Of a DNA stretch of 64,000 nt, positions 9,626 to 23,923 are shown piece after piece; positions within the stretch are counted from its first letter, which is position 1, and each line of letters opens with the position of its first letter. The stretch is from Byssochlamys sp. IMV 00236 (Eukaryota; Ascomycota; Eurotiomycetes; Eurotiales; Thermoascaceae). The position numbers were made by a program, and so were the translations under genes. Under the pieces are notes generated by a model. That model was not told the DNA's origin, ran no database searches, and saw only the letters and a list, made by a program, of their open reading frames with translations. The DNA is taken from NCBI GenBank assembly GCA_001931875.2, contig MSJH02000827.1:276922-340921 (forward strand), given 5' to 3'.

Positions 9626-10897
9626 GTTGCGTGTATTCGCTTGAAAGGATTGTTGGAATATATATCGATTTATATCGGTGCGAACGACTTCCGAGTGCCA
9701 CACTTTGTCTTCGATATTATATAGCACTGCAGCTGTAGAACGAGACAAAATCTGCCAATCACAATCGCACTAGAACCACATCTCCACCATTAATAGATCT
9801 CTCTGATTAAAATGACAGCGCAGCGCTGCAACTCGTCCGAGAACCTGGGCCCCAATGACCTATTACCGGTCTTGGAAGGAAAACAAATAAGAATCGAAGT
9901 TTCAACTAGCAATTAATCCCGTCCTGGTATTATTATTGTCACCAGAAAGAAAAACAAAAGCTGTAAGCTGAAAAAAGAAGAGAAGGCACGGCGCATGTGC
10001 CACGATGGGAGAATATGGTATGGTGACCAATAATTACCACACCGAAGCGATTGCGTGCTCGCGCCTAGTACTTATCGTGAGGTTACAGTCGGGGTCAATG
10101 CCACCAATTTCTTCGCCTCAACGTTCCTTGGCGGGAATTGAATTGTTGAATCTTCCCATGGTTGATTATGGGAGTAACCCCGGACTAAACCATATCGTGC
10201 CGCGCGGGGGGAAAGACTGAGGCCTGAATATGCCAAAATAGATGGTCCATCCGGCGGAACATACCGAGGCACTTGTACCACAAGAGTCTTATATTTGTGG
10301 GTGTCAAATAGCTTTAGGATGCTAGCCACTGGCTTACCCTTCCGTAAGAGCTCTCAGATTGTGACTCCCGCCAAGCCAAAACCGAGCAGATTCTGGCGTG
10401 AGAAAGTAGTCTCAGAAATGAAAATAATGAGAAAACCATGGAGTAGGCGCCACCCGGTTGCAGAAGCCCTAATTGAGACCACATTGGATTCAGTATCTTC
10501 CATGTTCGAGAGATGTGAAATAAAGATTAAATCAACATAACTCGAAAGATAATCAAGGTATACCCCCGTTTATAAGAGAGGCTCTACTCTGACCCCGTAT
10601 TCTGCTCGACTATTTGCATCCGTGATCCTTGATTCGATAGTTCCCGATGTATTATTCTTTTTAAATCATCCCCTCTTCATCGAAAGATTTCATCCATGAA
10701 CCCCTAGGGACATGTCGATCCATAAGGAATTTATAGGACACTAGGCCAAGCAGACAATTGAATAGTAACGTTCAGCACTTTGTTGACATGAGTTCAATTC
10801 AATGTTTTTACTACAATTTTCGCTACTAATTTTTCCCCTGTAGACTTTCGTCTTGTTGCTCATGTAGTTATCCATTGTGTCTTCGCACGAGGTCTGC
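9626..10897. other. Intergenic 1.3 kb: permease promoter and methyltransferase 3' side
   Basis: I see no supported gene. The part next to the permease start should hold its promoter, and several GATA tetramers are present by eye. The short frames here have no family features. Confidence 0.5.
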
Positions 10898-12267
10898 TTA
10901 TGACGAGTCTGGTTTCTGACCATACACAACGTAGCTAACTAGTAATTAGTTCCTGCATCACTTGCTTGTAGGAATGGGAACTTACAAGTCGAATAGACCG
11001 TGAACCGCGCGATCTTTCGCAGCCGCTCGGGCCTTGGCAGCTAGAACAGTCACTTCATCAGGCCGCCAACCTTCGAACCTGGTCAAAACCGCCAGAGCAG
11101 CTGCCTCAAATCCTTTCTGTTCAGTACTCAGCAAGAACCAGGTTCCGATCTCTTTCTAAGAAGCAGGGTCAGTAAGCAGGAACGGCGGAAGGGAATGAGC
11201 ACCATACTAAGTGTTTATCTTTGGGCCAAGCTCCGAGAGGCACAGAATATCTTTGAACCTTAATATTCACGAAACCGGCCTCAGAGAACCAGTGTTCAAG
11301 GTTGGGACCCGGTCTACATGAATAGCCTTTCTTCTCAAGAGCAGGAATAAGGATATCGTAGTATTTACCGAGACCTGACTCTTCGGCTGTGTTGTCGTCA
11401 GATCTAATCTGCATATCCCAGTCCTGGAACTCAACCCAACCACCAGGCTTCACATTCCTGGCCAGGATCATCGATTAGCAACACCTTCCGAATTCTGGAG
11501 TAGATTCGGACCTACTCATAGCACTGGTGCAATAACCTCGGGAAACTTTTGATCGACGAGGCAAGATAGCGAGCATGGATAAAGTCAAATGGGTTGTTCC
11601 CATATGCCCATTCCTTTTCAATATCATCAATCACAAATTTCACGTTTGCAGGAACCCATGTCGGCTGTATTGGACTCAAATCAATACCGAGAACCTCCTA
11701 AGGCCCACTGGTTATTATGTCTCCCGTTGGATAGCGTTGTGTCTCGGATAAGATCATACCTCTGCGAGAGGAAATTCATCGGCTATATCGAACCGTTCGT
11801 CAGTAATACGTCGAGCGACGAACAAGAAAGAAACATACCAAATTCTATGGCCCATATTCCAGTACCTGTGCCAATATCAATGGCCCGAGATGGATTCTGA
11901 ACCGGTGCATGATATAACTTCTGATCCATGATCATCCGGGTGAGATGGTGACCTATGTCAAGGCGTTCAAGCTCAGGTTCATCATTCGGGAGGAGATAGC
12001 TGCCCGCGCTGTAGGCATGATAACGCCTGCCGTTCTCCTCTCGATGATTGAGGATAGAAGAAGCTAAGGAGGTACTGTAGTTTGATCTATAATATGGTCA
12101 ATAATGATGCTATAGTGATGGGAGAGTCAAACCCTACAGCTCTTCTTCGTAAGTTGAATCAGCCCCTGTGGCCTAAACTTCGTAAGAATTCATCTGTGAA
12201 AAAGGAGCATGATGCGGCGTACCTCAGCATCTACTTCGACAACAGCTGAGTTATCCGGTTCCGCCAT
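10898..12267 (-). CDS. SAM-dependent methyltransferase, LaeA-like
   Basis: Class I methyltransferase of the large fungal LaeA-like group, often linked to secondary metabolism or regulation; its substrate is unknown. ATG at 12267 gives MAEPDNSAVVEVDAE, then introns of about 50 nt. A 35-nt exon (ATGADSTYEEE) is needed to keep frame. Marks: RRYHAYSAGSYLLPNDEPE, the SAM-binding RAIDIGTGTGIWAIEFADEF (motif I), VLGIDLSPIQPTWVPANVKF (acidic residue of motif II), FDFIHARYLASSIK and NVKPGGWVEFQDWD. The last intron (GTAAGT..TTAG) joins HGLFDF to YVVYGQKPDSS and TAA at 10900-10898. The motif order and the C-terminal YVVYGQKP are typical of the family. Next to it upstream is a relic of an oxidoreductase. 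No backbone biosynthetic gene (PKS/NRPS) is visible. Confidence 0.88.
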
Positions 12268-12639
12268 CGTCGATTCGATACCCGACGGTGTATTTGCTGT
12301 TCTGGCACAGATATGACAAGTACGCTGATATTTAAGACCGTGGTGGCTTGGATTCTTTTTAGCACATCATAGTACGGTTTTGTTCGGGTAATGATTGCCA
12401 GGGTGTATCGCACCACGTAAGTATCATCACCTCTAGATACATGAATCGAATGGCCGGGGGTTCGCCAGGAATATGGCCGGCTGCAGCTCTCTCCTGCCGC
12501 TACCAATGCCCTAGCATAATCCGCAGAACAAGGCCTCGGATATGGCCATGAATCGACTGGGGAACAGACGAACCGCATTCATTATTGAACCACACGACAG
12601 CTGCAAAGAAGTTGTGCAGGGTCCTGCGGTAAATGGATG

Positions 12640-12842
12640 GCATACGATCACATCGCAGGATTATCGGTGTCCACTCCGGAGTCAAGTACCTACCCGCTCT
12701 CTAGTCAAGGTGCTGCAATTGAGCAATAGCCAGTTCAAAGAGGGTGATTTGGTTACTGGATTCTTCCCTCTTCAGGAATATGTATCTTTGGGAATTAGAA
12801 CGGTAATCAACATTGACTTTTGGCCCCCACAGCCTGCGTAAT
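12640..12842 (+). pseudogene. Relic of a medium-chain NAD(P)-dependent oxidoreductase
   Basis: The frame encodes VLQLSNSQFKEGDLVTGFFP and then LQEYVSLG. This is close to the pattern VxxSNxxxFKxGDLVxGxxPxxEY seen just before the nucleotide-binding domain in leukotriene-B4-dehydrogenase-like (MDR) enzymes. No GxGxxG cofactor loop follows, and the upstream sequence lacks a matching N-terminal domain, so only a fragment remains. It could be an exon of an undetected gene, but stops surround it. Confidence 0.35.
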
Positions 12843-15489
<2,647 letters not shown>

Positions 15490-16318
15490 CGTGCAAGCGT
15501 GATATGTAAATTCAGTCTCCCTCCATATTCTTACCCTACATCTCCTGTTCACCTTGACTGTTTGGCGGGCATCTGCTTCTTCACGGGTTTATTTTCCTAT
15601 CTCTTTTCCTTACATTCTAACTACCCCTTTTTGCAAGCCATCTCATTGGCGAGGTGCTCACGGCGCAATGAACTTGTCATCTTTGAGCAAAATTGAGATT
15701 TCTACTTCAACTAGAACAATAACCAGCCTGCTTTTCTGGCGCGAATGACCTCACGCAAATAGCGAAAACAGTAGTGTACATACACATGCATCCCATACAT
15801 AGTGTAACCTGCCAACGTCCTGAAAAAGAGAACCAGCTTGTGTATTGTCTGTCCGTGGTAGCGATGGCGGGGGAATTGAGCCCTTGCCATTTCTTTCAGT
15901 CATTCTGAATAGGCTAAAAGAGAACTATATCAAGATCTAGGACTGGAGACTTCCAGCTGAGTAGAGGTCTCTGCAAGTGCATTCTCGTGAATACTGTTAT
16001 AATATCAATTAATCATCAGAGTATCCAATAGGATTTCATTATTTAGTTCTCATCTGACAAAGAGTATCGTTTTCAACAGGCATACTTAAGCCCATATGGA
16101 AAAGCAAACTTATTGTACATCAAGAGAAGTTCTATGTTGCTCTATAATTTACACAACCCTCATGGACATATGACACATACACCAGAAACTTCCTAAGAAC
16201 GGAAAATTGTAAAAAATGAACTCATGGTCTTCAAGTGGACACTTGGTTGAGAATTGCACGTCCAGTCAACATATCATTGCACGCATTCACAGGTCTGGTA
16301 ATCATTCAGATACTGCCG
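15490..16318. other. 3' intergenic region between convergent genes
   Basis: Holds the 3' ends of sagA (+) and the mitochondrial K+/H+ exchange-related gene (-). AT-rich; no gene seen. Confidence 0.5.
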
Positions 16319-17291
16319 TTATTTCGTTTCTTTGTTCTTGTTCTTCGAAGATTCCAATTTCTTGCCGTCCTCGACTAGCGCGTGTTCCTGTTTCAACTTT
16401 TTACTGATCTGCGTCACTGCACGCTCGACTTCCACGACGAGTTCTGGGGCATTCAGTATTTTTGCCAGTTCCTTGCCGTCGCAGAGATTGAGCAAGATTT
16501 TCTCGTCCTTTTCCTCGATCTCTTCGACGGATGCTGTCGAGGATGTCGTCTTCTCCAGATCCGCTTTCGCACCTAAGGTGGTAACAGCTCCTTCGTAGAC
16601 GCGCTCGATTTCCGGCGAAGGTATTGGATTTAGTAGATTATTTTCCACCAAGAACTGGAGATGCTTCGATCCACTCAGCGCTGTGATGTTAGTCAGTATG
16701 GTACAAACCAGGTAAAAGAGCACGACTGACCTCGCCAGTGCGACCAGCCGCGGTACGCCAGGTAGAAAAAGGGTATATTGGGTACTCTGTAGCAGGTTGC
16801 GGTTAGGTCGGGGCTTCAGCCATAGTAAATAGCGAGCAACAGATTCAGTCTTACACTGGGATCAACGCAATTGGCGCCGTGAAGGGCGCGATTATCAAAC
16901 TCCACCACATCCTCTTCCGATGGAGATCCTGTCTCTCTGTGGCCAGCTTTCTCACAGCTGCTATGACCTTATCGGGCTTGATCGCATTTCCTGGAAACAA
17001 CAAATCGATCTTTTTACCCTGAGTCGTCTCTTCGATGCGTCGCCGCTCGTTCAAAGGAGGGATGCTCTTCAGGCCCCATTCTTCATAGGGGATCCGCTGC
17101 TGAACAGTATTGCCCCAGGTGACCAGCGATTTCTTCCACCCTTTTTCGGCTTCCTCCCACTTCGACCATGTCTCAGCAACCTTCAGCGTCACTCTGTCTG
17201 TGTAGGAAAGCTTGTTGGCGACTTGCTTTGTGAGGGGCTGGCCGTATATGAGTGCTCGTCTCGTCGAGACTGGCAAGAGGAAGAGGCGCAT
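16319..17291 (-). CDS. Mitochondrial K+/H+ exchange-related protein (YDL183C-like), 284 aa
   Basis: Matches the fungal family annotated as mitochondrial K+-H+ exchange-related (PF10173, yeast YDL183C), proposed to support cation exchange at the inner membrane. Exons 17291-16855, 16786-16731 and 16680-16319 sum to 285 codons. The N-terminus MRLFLLPVSTRRALIYGQPL is basic and hydrophobic with few acidic residues, as for a mitochondrial presequence. SYTDRVTLKVAETWSKWEEA and WWSLIIAPFTAPIALIPVVP lead into the family's IPFFYLAYRGWSHWRALSGS motif, a likely membrane segment. The C-terminus is lysine-rich (KNKNKETK). The function rests on family annotation only. It shares a 544-bp divergent promoter region with the Srf1-like gene. 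Confidence 0.85.
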
Positions 17292-17835
17292 GGCAACGAT
17301 ATACGACGTGATAGGGCCGGTTCAGGGGGGTCAGGTGGTGAGTTAACGACTACTGCAGCGTCGCGAGAAAAGAAGAAAGCAGAAAAGAGCGGCCGAGACA
17401 GCGTGCGTCTCCTCAGGTCATCGCTTCGTATCCAGTCTGGGAGACTCACTCGGTCTTTTTCTTCTTCTCCTGATGTTGAAAGGCCCAAGCTCGCAGCTGT
17501 TTGGTGTTCAGACGTCATCCGCAGCCGAGGACAAAAAGACGACCGGAAACGCAAACACCTACCTCCCGTTTCCAGGCAATCAAGCTTCAGGTCTATCTGG
17601 GGACCTTTCCGCCCCTCCCGTTCCACTCGTTTTCTTTTCTTTTCTGACTTCCTCAGTCTACTTTGCAGGCTGCGTCCTGCTTCCATTCTTTTTTAATGGG
17701 TTTTGCTCCTCCAAAGGCCTAGAATCTCGACTCTTACCAGGCGATCATCAGGTCATGTCGATCAGAGCCCTCGAGCATACCCGCCGTGACGAGATTTCGC
17801 CGCAAGCCCTTTCACCGGGCCATTGAGCAAAGGCA

Positions 17836-19128
17836 ATGGCCGAAAATGCATCTGCATTATCCCCGATCATAGACACCTCAGACGGACCGGCAGCAAGCAG
17901 GTCGCAGATCACGCTGCTGGAACCCCCAAGTATAGATAGAACACAGAACCGGCTGGGCACACCCAATGGGTCTGGAAGTGAACCGCATTCCGTTGGACGT
18001 CCTCGCACTGCTACTCTGGAGTCCTCCGCTGGTCCTTCACTGTCTGCTGTACGTTCCGGTGACGACGTTCGTTCACAAGGCAATGACCGGGAGCGACCTA
18101 CGACTCCCGACGTACGGACTCTGCCTGGTGAGTATTATTCTCTATACCCGGGGGATGCTTGCCAGTGGTCAGGCTAACATCGTCCAGCATGGATACAGTC
18201 AGTTGATCTTCGCGAGGATGATACCGATGCGACAACTCGTCTCCTCCCACCAGGTGAGGCCGTAGTGGCTCAGCACAACTTCTCCCCGCACTCGAAACAG
18301 GGAGTGGACATCAATGGCTCCAGAGAGAATGGCCTCAATGGCGACGCGAACCAAGGCGAACGTCAGTCGCGTTGGTGGACCTTTGCCAGACCTATTGCGT
18401 ATCCCCTCGAGCGCTCACTTGAGGATCAAGTCGTGACACCAGAATGGCTGAATCAGAACCTGGGTGACTATTCCCAGCCGTGGCTGGCAGGGACTCAACA
18501 CGACGAGGATCTTGAGAAAGCACTGCCTCCGAAGAAAAAGCGCCAGATATGGTACAAGCGGCTTCAGACTACTCTCATCAGGAGTCCAATTGTGCCCCTG
18601 GTCTTTCGACTCACTGTCTGGGTGTTTTCTTTGACTGCTCTCGCGCTGGGTGGCACTATCCAGCATCTTGCAGAAACGTATAGACATCCCCAAGGGCCCT
18701 CTGGCATTATGGCCATTGTTGTCGATGCGGTGGCTCTCGTCTACATTGTTTATGTTACGTGGGACGAATATACCGGGAAACCATTGGGTCTCCGGAAAGC
18801 TCGATCGAAAATGAGGCTTATCTTCCTGGATCTTTTCTTTATTGTTTTCGATTCTGCCAACCTCAGCCTGGCTTTCGAAGCCCTGTCCGATGTGACCGGT
18901 TCCTGTACGGAGGCGCAGGTCAACGATATTTGGGACGGGCGGAACGACAAGATCTGCGATCGCCAAAAGGCTCTCGCCTCGGTCTTGCTGATCGCCTTAA
19001 TTGCGTGGTTAATGACATTTGCGGTTAGTGTGTTAAGGTATGTACTTTGGCTTTCCTTTCCCATGACCCTGGTGAAGATGTTCTGACAGAGTTCCGACGT
19101 TAGGGTTGTCGAACGGGTTGCTCAGTGA
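17836..19128 (+). CDS. Srf1-like regulator of phospholipase D, membrane protein, 388 aa
   Basis: Exons 17836-18127, 18188-19037 and 19104-19128 join in frame; the tiny last exon encodes VVERVAQ. The N-terminal half is Ser/Pro-rich and likely cytosolic. The middle has SRWWTFARPIAYPLERSLED and TPEWLNQNLGDYSQPWLAG. The C-terminal half has four predicted membrane spans, at VPLVFRLTVWVFSLTALALG, IMAIVVDAVALVYIVYVTW, LIFLDLFFIVFDSANLSLAF and SVLLIALIAWLMTFAVSVL. The layout fits fungal proteins annotated as regulator of phospholipase D Srf1. In yeast Srf1 activates Spo14/PLD1. The assignment is from memory of the family pattern, so the membrane topology is surer than the name. Confidence 0.75.
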
Positions 19129-19534
19129 TCATATATGGCCAGGCCATGTCCATCTCCTGCCATTCCGGCCATCTTCTACATCTTGCTCCTTCTTAGGTAT
19201 ATATTATGTTGCATTCAACGTACTGCGGCGAGGATGCTGTTTGGCGCCTCCCCGTCGGAGGCTCTTCGCGTCTTCTTAATCTTTCATTTTTTTTTTCGAC
19301 CACTAGTGATCTCTTTTGTCATTTGGCGGCGTTTCGCGGCATGGATAGGTAGGCCTAGGGGAAGGCCAAAAGGGCAGGTACTTTTGTTGCAATCAAGAAT
19401 TGTGGTCGGCGAGTATACTAGATATTTCATTATTGATATTAGTTACTATTATTCATTCGAAATCGTACCGAGTTAATGCCACTCTGGGCGGACTGTCTGC
19501 CCATTGCGAGCAATTTGATACCACTCATCTCCTC
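19129..19534. other. 3' intergenic region between convergent genes
   Basis: Separates the Srf1-like gene (+) and the cupin gene (-). Contains T-rich stretches; no gene seen. Confidence 0.5.
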
Positions 19535-20059
19535 CTAAACCTCCAAGGCTGGCCCCTCATCGCCGTAGAGCGGATCCTTCTCAAACCAACCCGACTTCTC
19601 AATACTCTTAACCTTATCCTCCCCCTCTTGCCCATAACACATATCCCACTGCTTCCCTGGAGGATATGACCCGACCATCTTGAAGCCGCCATCCAGATCC
19701 TCCAACAAACGATGGCCTACCCCCGCAGGCACGATCATCAAATCGCCCTTCTGTACCGTTGGCTCGAACCGCTCTGGATTACCCTCACCTCCGAAACACA
19801 GCCGTGCTCGCCCGGACACGACCCCCAGGACCTCATGGGTGGTGGAATGGAAATGCGTCGTGGGATACATGCTGTATTGCCACTGCGGGACGACTGCACC
19901 GATCTTCTGTAAACGGAACGAAAGTTCAGATGCAGAGGCTTGGAAGGCGTTGTGGTAGATCAGGAGTGGTTTGGATTGGATCGAGGTGTTGGGGATGCCT
20001 TTCCAGGCGGGGATGAGACGTTGGGTGATGCGGATTTCGGATGCTGGATTTATGGTCAT
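19535..20059 (-). CDS. Cupin-domain protein, 174 aa, intronless
   Basis: Single exon from ATG at 20059 (MTINPASEIRITQRLIPAWK) to TAG at 19535. One small-barrel cupin is visible. HFHSTTHEVLGVVSGRARLC carries the metal-binding H.H....E pattern of motif 1 and ends in the G.G-type turn. GDLMIVPAGVGHRLLEDLDG is motif 2 with its conserved His. The C-terminus (YPPGKQWDMCYGQEG) resembles bacterial YjlB-type cupins. A metal-dependent enzyme or sugar/small-molecule binding role is possible, but the substrate is unknown. An in-frame upstream ATG at 20215 would add a hydrophobic leader; I prefer 20059 because the leader is low-complexity and lies in the promoter area. Confidence 0.85.
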   Translation of the reverse strand: MTINPASEIRITQRLIPAWKGIPNTSIQSKPLLIYHNAFQASASELSFRLQKIGAVVPQWQYSMYPTTHFHSTTHEVLGVVSGRARLCFGGEGNPERFEPTVQKGDLMIVPAGVGHRLLEDLDGGFKMVGSYPPGKQWDMCYGQEGEDKVKSIEKSGWFEKDPLYGDEGPALEV

Positions 20060-21300
20060 GATTTTTTTTGTGTATGTCTCTCTCTTTATCACTCTGTTTG
20101 ATGATGCCCTTTGTATAATACTTGCGTCGCTATAGTAGTAGTAGTGTATGAAGAACTGGTAACTAACATATGCAGAGAAATTGAAGAAAAGCCCAATAGC
20201 AAGCAATGACGTCATGTTTCAAGATGTACTCTGTGTCCTCCAGTGTATTAGTTCATTAGTTAAGAAGAGAATATTCTTCTTCTTTAAGGATTTTTTGTTG
20301 CTAGGAGTATGTATGAAAGGGTATGCTATCTGAGTGAACTGGTGTTGACTAACATCCAGTTGAACCTGTGTCTTTCAACGTAGATAGATACATAGACGAA
20401 CGCCATCACAATTCCAATAATAATTATTGCCTCCCCAGCTCACAGACGCGGGGATGGCATGTGGCCAGGGACTGGGCTGTCAGCGCTTATCTAGCGACGA
20501 GAACTAGTTGAAGGAACTACTGTTCTACATATAGGCATAACTACTAGTGAGTGCTTTGGGGTAGAAATCTTCCCCGGATGTTTAACTAAGAATAACTAAG
20601 AATAACTGAAGAGCAGCTGTCGCGGGCATGAAGTGATCCCCCAGCCTCAGATCGCGTCGATCGCTGGCGGCAACCCGAAAAAGACCGCCACGCCACACCC
20701 TCTCCACTGCTCACTAATTATTACCCCCGAACACAGCTCAGCACCATCTCTATCTCTTCCTGCATCTGCATCCCAACCCCAACTCCCCCCCATACCCCAT
20801 TTCGGCTCTCTTGGGCTCTCATTTTCTAATTTTATTTCCTTTCTTTTGCTTCCAGAGTCCCCACTGACGGCCTTGGGGTATCGTTGGGACACCTGGTGGA
20901 TTCAGGCCTCAAGTCGGACGGTAAGTCGTGCTCCTTCGCCTCCCCTACGCATCTCAACTCCTCCTAGCTATGCTTGATCTCCCGGGGCGCGGCATCGTGT
21001 AATTACCTAGGTATATCGCGGACCATGACCGCCCGTTGCTGCACCCAGACATCGAGCACAACTCTATCGGCGGGTTACCTTGGTACCGACTGCGTTTCTG
21101 CCCTTCTGTCTCACCTTGCTGTTGCCTGTTCTCGACAAGGACGATCCCTGCCGATATGACCGCTCTGTTTGTCAAAAAGCACCGCTGAAGCATGTCGCTT
21201 ACCGCTTTTTGTCTGTTTGTCCATGAAGAAACTAACCAGCTCACGCTCGACAGCCTCCTTCATTGCCCGCTTGTCACACCGTGGTCGAGGAAAAGCGATC
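20060..21300. promoter_or_regulatory. Divergent intergenic region between cupin gene and culA
   Basis: About 1.24 kb, no supported gene. Contains C-rich stretches at 20690-20830 that probably belong to the culA promoter and leader. No specific factor site can be assigned. Confidence 0.4.
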
Positions 21301-23923
21301 ATGCCGCCGGTGATGCCCCCGACCCCTCACAAGGATGACCTCGAGGAAACGTAAGTCTCACGCGGAGCAGAATCTGCTCGCATGCCGTATGGAGGAAAGA
21401 AGGAAGAAGGCAGTATGGATGCTGACTGGAGCGTTTTCTCGCCTCAGGTGGACATTCTTGGAGAGAGGGATCGACAGCGTCATGCTGAAACTGGAGGATG
21501 GCATCGATATGAAGACGGTATGTGGTCTTCCACTCAGGGTTTGGTTGGCATACTGACATGGCCTTCATAACAGTATATGGCTCTTTACACGTTCGTGAAC
21601 CGCGCTTGTTGGAAATTTTTGAGATGGAAGAGCGCCAGGCTGACCGAGGATACAGTGCCGTCCACAACTTTTGCACATCACAAAAGGCTGTAGGCAGCAG
21701 CCAAGGTCTGCAGGCACATAGAGGGGGTGTGTGAATTCGCTATCTCGATCGACCGTGTAATCTACTGACATCCCCCCAGCGCATCTGCTCGGTGAAGAAT
21801 TGTATAACCTTCTAGGCCAGTATCTGACGCGCCATCTCGATACCGTGTTCAAGGCCTCTGAGACGCATGCGGAAGAGGCTCTGCTGGGCTTCTACATTCG
21901 GGAATGGGCCCGATATACGACGGCAGCCAAGTACATCAACCACATTTTCAAGTATCTCAACCGGCACTGGGTGAAACGGGAGATCGATGAGGGAAAGAAG
22001 AACATCTACGATGTCTACACGTTACACCTGGTCAAGTGGAAGGAGGACTTCTTCAAGAAGGTTCAGGAGAAGGTGATGGAGGCCGTCTTGAATCTGATCG
22101 AGAGGCAGCGTAATGGCGAAACGATTGAGCAATCTCAGATCAAGAACATTGTCGATTCCTTTGTATCGCTGGGTCTGGACGAAAACGATAGTTCCAAGTC
22201 GACGCTGGAAGTCTACAGGTACTACTTCGAGAGACCCTTCATCGCGGCCACCCGGGTGTACTACGAGAACGAGTCGCGGCGTTTTGTGGCGGAGAACAGC
22301 GTGGTGGAATACATGAAGAAGGCAGAGGCTCGCCTGGAGGAAGAGAAGGCCCGTGTCGGACTATACTTGCACCCAGATATCACCAAGCGCCTGACGGATA
22401 CCTGCTTGGATGTCTTGGTGACGGCTCACTCGGGGTTGCTGCGGGATGAGTTCCAGGTTTTGCTGGACAATGAACGACAGGATGATCTCGCTCGGATGTA
22501 CAGGCTGCTGTCGCGGATAAAGGATGGTCTGGACCCTCTGCGGACCAAGTTCGAAACGCATGTCCGCAAGGCCGGTTTGGCGGCCGTGGAGAAGGTTGCA
22601 TCGGAGGGAGAGAACTTCGAGCCCAAGATGTATGTGGATGCGCTCCTGCAGGTGCACACCCGCTACTCAAACCTGGTTGCTGCGGCCTTCGCGGGCGAGT
22701 CCGAGTTCGTACGATCCCTGGATAATGCCTGCCGCGAGTTCGTCAACCGCAACAAGATCTGCAAGTCGAGCTCGACAAAGTCCCCCGAGCTGCTGGCTCG
22801 TTACACAGACTCACTTCTCAAGAAGGGTAGCAAGGCTGTTGAGGAGTCGGAACTGGAAGAAATGCTGGTCCAGATCATGACTGTCTTCAAGTACATCGAG
22901 GACAAGGATGTCTTCCAGAAATTCTACTCGAAGATGCTGGCCAAGCGTCTGGTTCACGTGAGCTCTGTTTCAGACGATGCGGAGACGAGCATGATCAGCA
23001 AGCTGAAGGAAGCATGCGGTTTCGAATACACGAACAAGCTGCAGCGTATGTTCCAGGATATTCAAATCTCGAAGGATCTGAACGCCAGCTACAGGGACTG
23101 GCAGGATAAGGTCCTGGATGAAGAGGACCGGAAGAAGTCAATCGATCCCCATTTCCAGATTCTTGGTACTGGTTTCTGGCCTCTGAATCCCCCTTCTACC
23201 GACTTTATGGCACCACCCGAAATTGTCAAGACGGCAGAACGGTTCCAGAGCTTCTATTTCGATAAGCACAGCGGTCGTAAGCTGACCTGGCTGTGGCAGC
23301 TGTGCAAGGGTGAGATTAAGGCAAACTATATCAAGAACACCAAGGTGCCATACACCTTCCAGGTTTCCACCTTCCAGATGGGTATCCTTCTTCTCTACAA
23401 CGAGCACGACACCCTGGAGTTCTCGGAGATCCTGAAGGCGACTGCCCTGTCTAATGAGATCCTGGAACCTAATCTGAGCATTCTGCTCAAGGCCAAGGTG
23501 CTCCTACCATCTCCTGAAGGCGCAAAGCCCGGGCCAGGCACCTCGTTCTCCCTGAACTACAACTTTAAGAACAAGAAGATCAAGGTCAATCTGAACATTC
23601 AGATCAAGTCCGAGCAGAAGCATGAGTCAGACGATACCCACAAGACGATAGAGGAGGACCGCAAGTTGTTGCTTCAGGTATGTAGCCACTTATATTACGA
23701 CCGTTAATCCTTCCAAGTCGCTAACCAGTGGCAGTCCGCAATCGTGCGTATTATGAAGTCCCGAAAGAAGATGAAGCATGTCCAACTGGTCCAGGAGGTC
23801 ATCCAGCAGGTCAAGGCCCGTTTCCCACCAAAGGTGCCCGATATCAAGAAGAACATCGAGGCGCTCATGGAGAAAGACTACATTGAGCGATTGGATGGGG
23901 ATGAGCTGGCCTACATTGCCTGA
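21301..23923 (+). CDS. culA: Cullin-1 (CulA/Cdc53), SCF ubiquitin ligase scaffold, 764 aa
   Basis: Scaffold of the SCF E3 ubiquitin ligase: the N-terminus binds Skp1/F-box adaptors, the C-terminus the RING protein Rbx1. Six exons sum to 765 codons: 21301-21350, 21448-21517, 21574-21590, 21656-21726, 21780-23677 and 23735-23923. Exon 3 is only 17 nt. DMKTYMALYTAVHNFCTSQK is the cullin-1 N-terminal helix. Long cullin repeats follow, then the conserved ELEEMLVQIMTVFKYIEDKD and FYSKMLAKRLVH of the cullin-homology domain. The last exon carries IVRIMKSRKKMKHVQLV, whose MK lysine is the neddylation site, and ends DGDELAYIA. The sequence is closer to CUL1 than CUL3/CUL4 (VVEYMKKAEARLEEEKARVG). Start at 21301 gives MPPVMPPTPHKDDLEETW, as expected for fungal CulA. 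Confidence 0.96.

Noticed and set aside
16920..17696. Plus-strand frame of 258 codons
   Set aside because: Overlaps the first exon of the mitochondrial exchange protein and its promoter; no family features.
20060..20215. Upstream in-frame start for the cupin gene giving a hydrophobic leader
   Set aside because: The leader contains a Tyr run from a microsatellite-like stretch and lies in promoter sequence; the ATG at 20059 is adequate.
20954..21676. Minus-strand frames opposite the 5' end of culA
   Set aside because: They oppose well-supported culA exons and introns and have no protein-like features.
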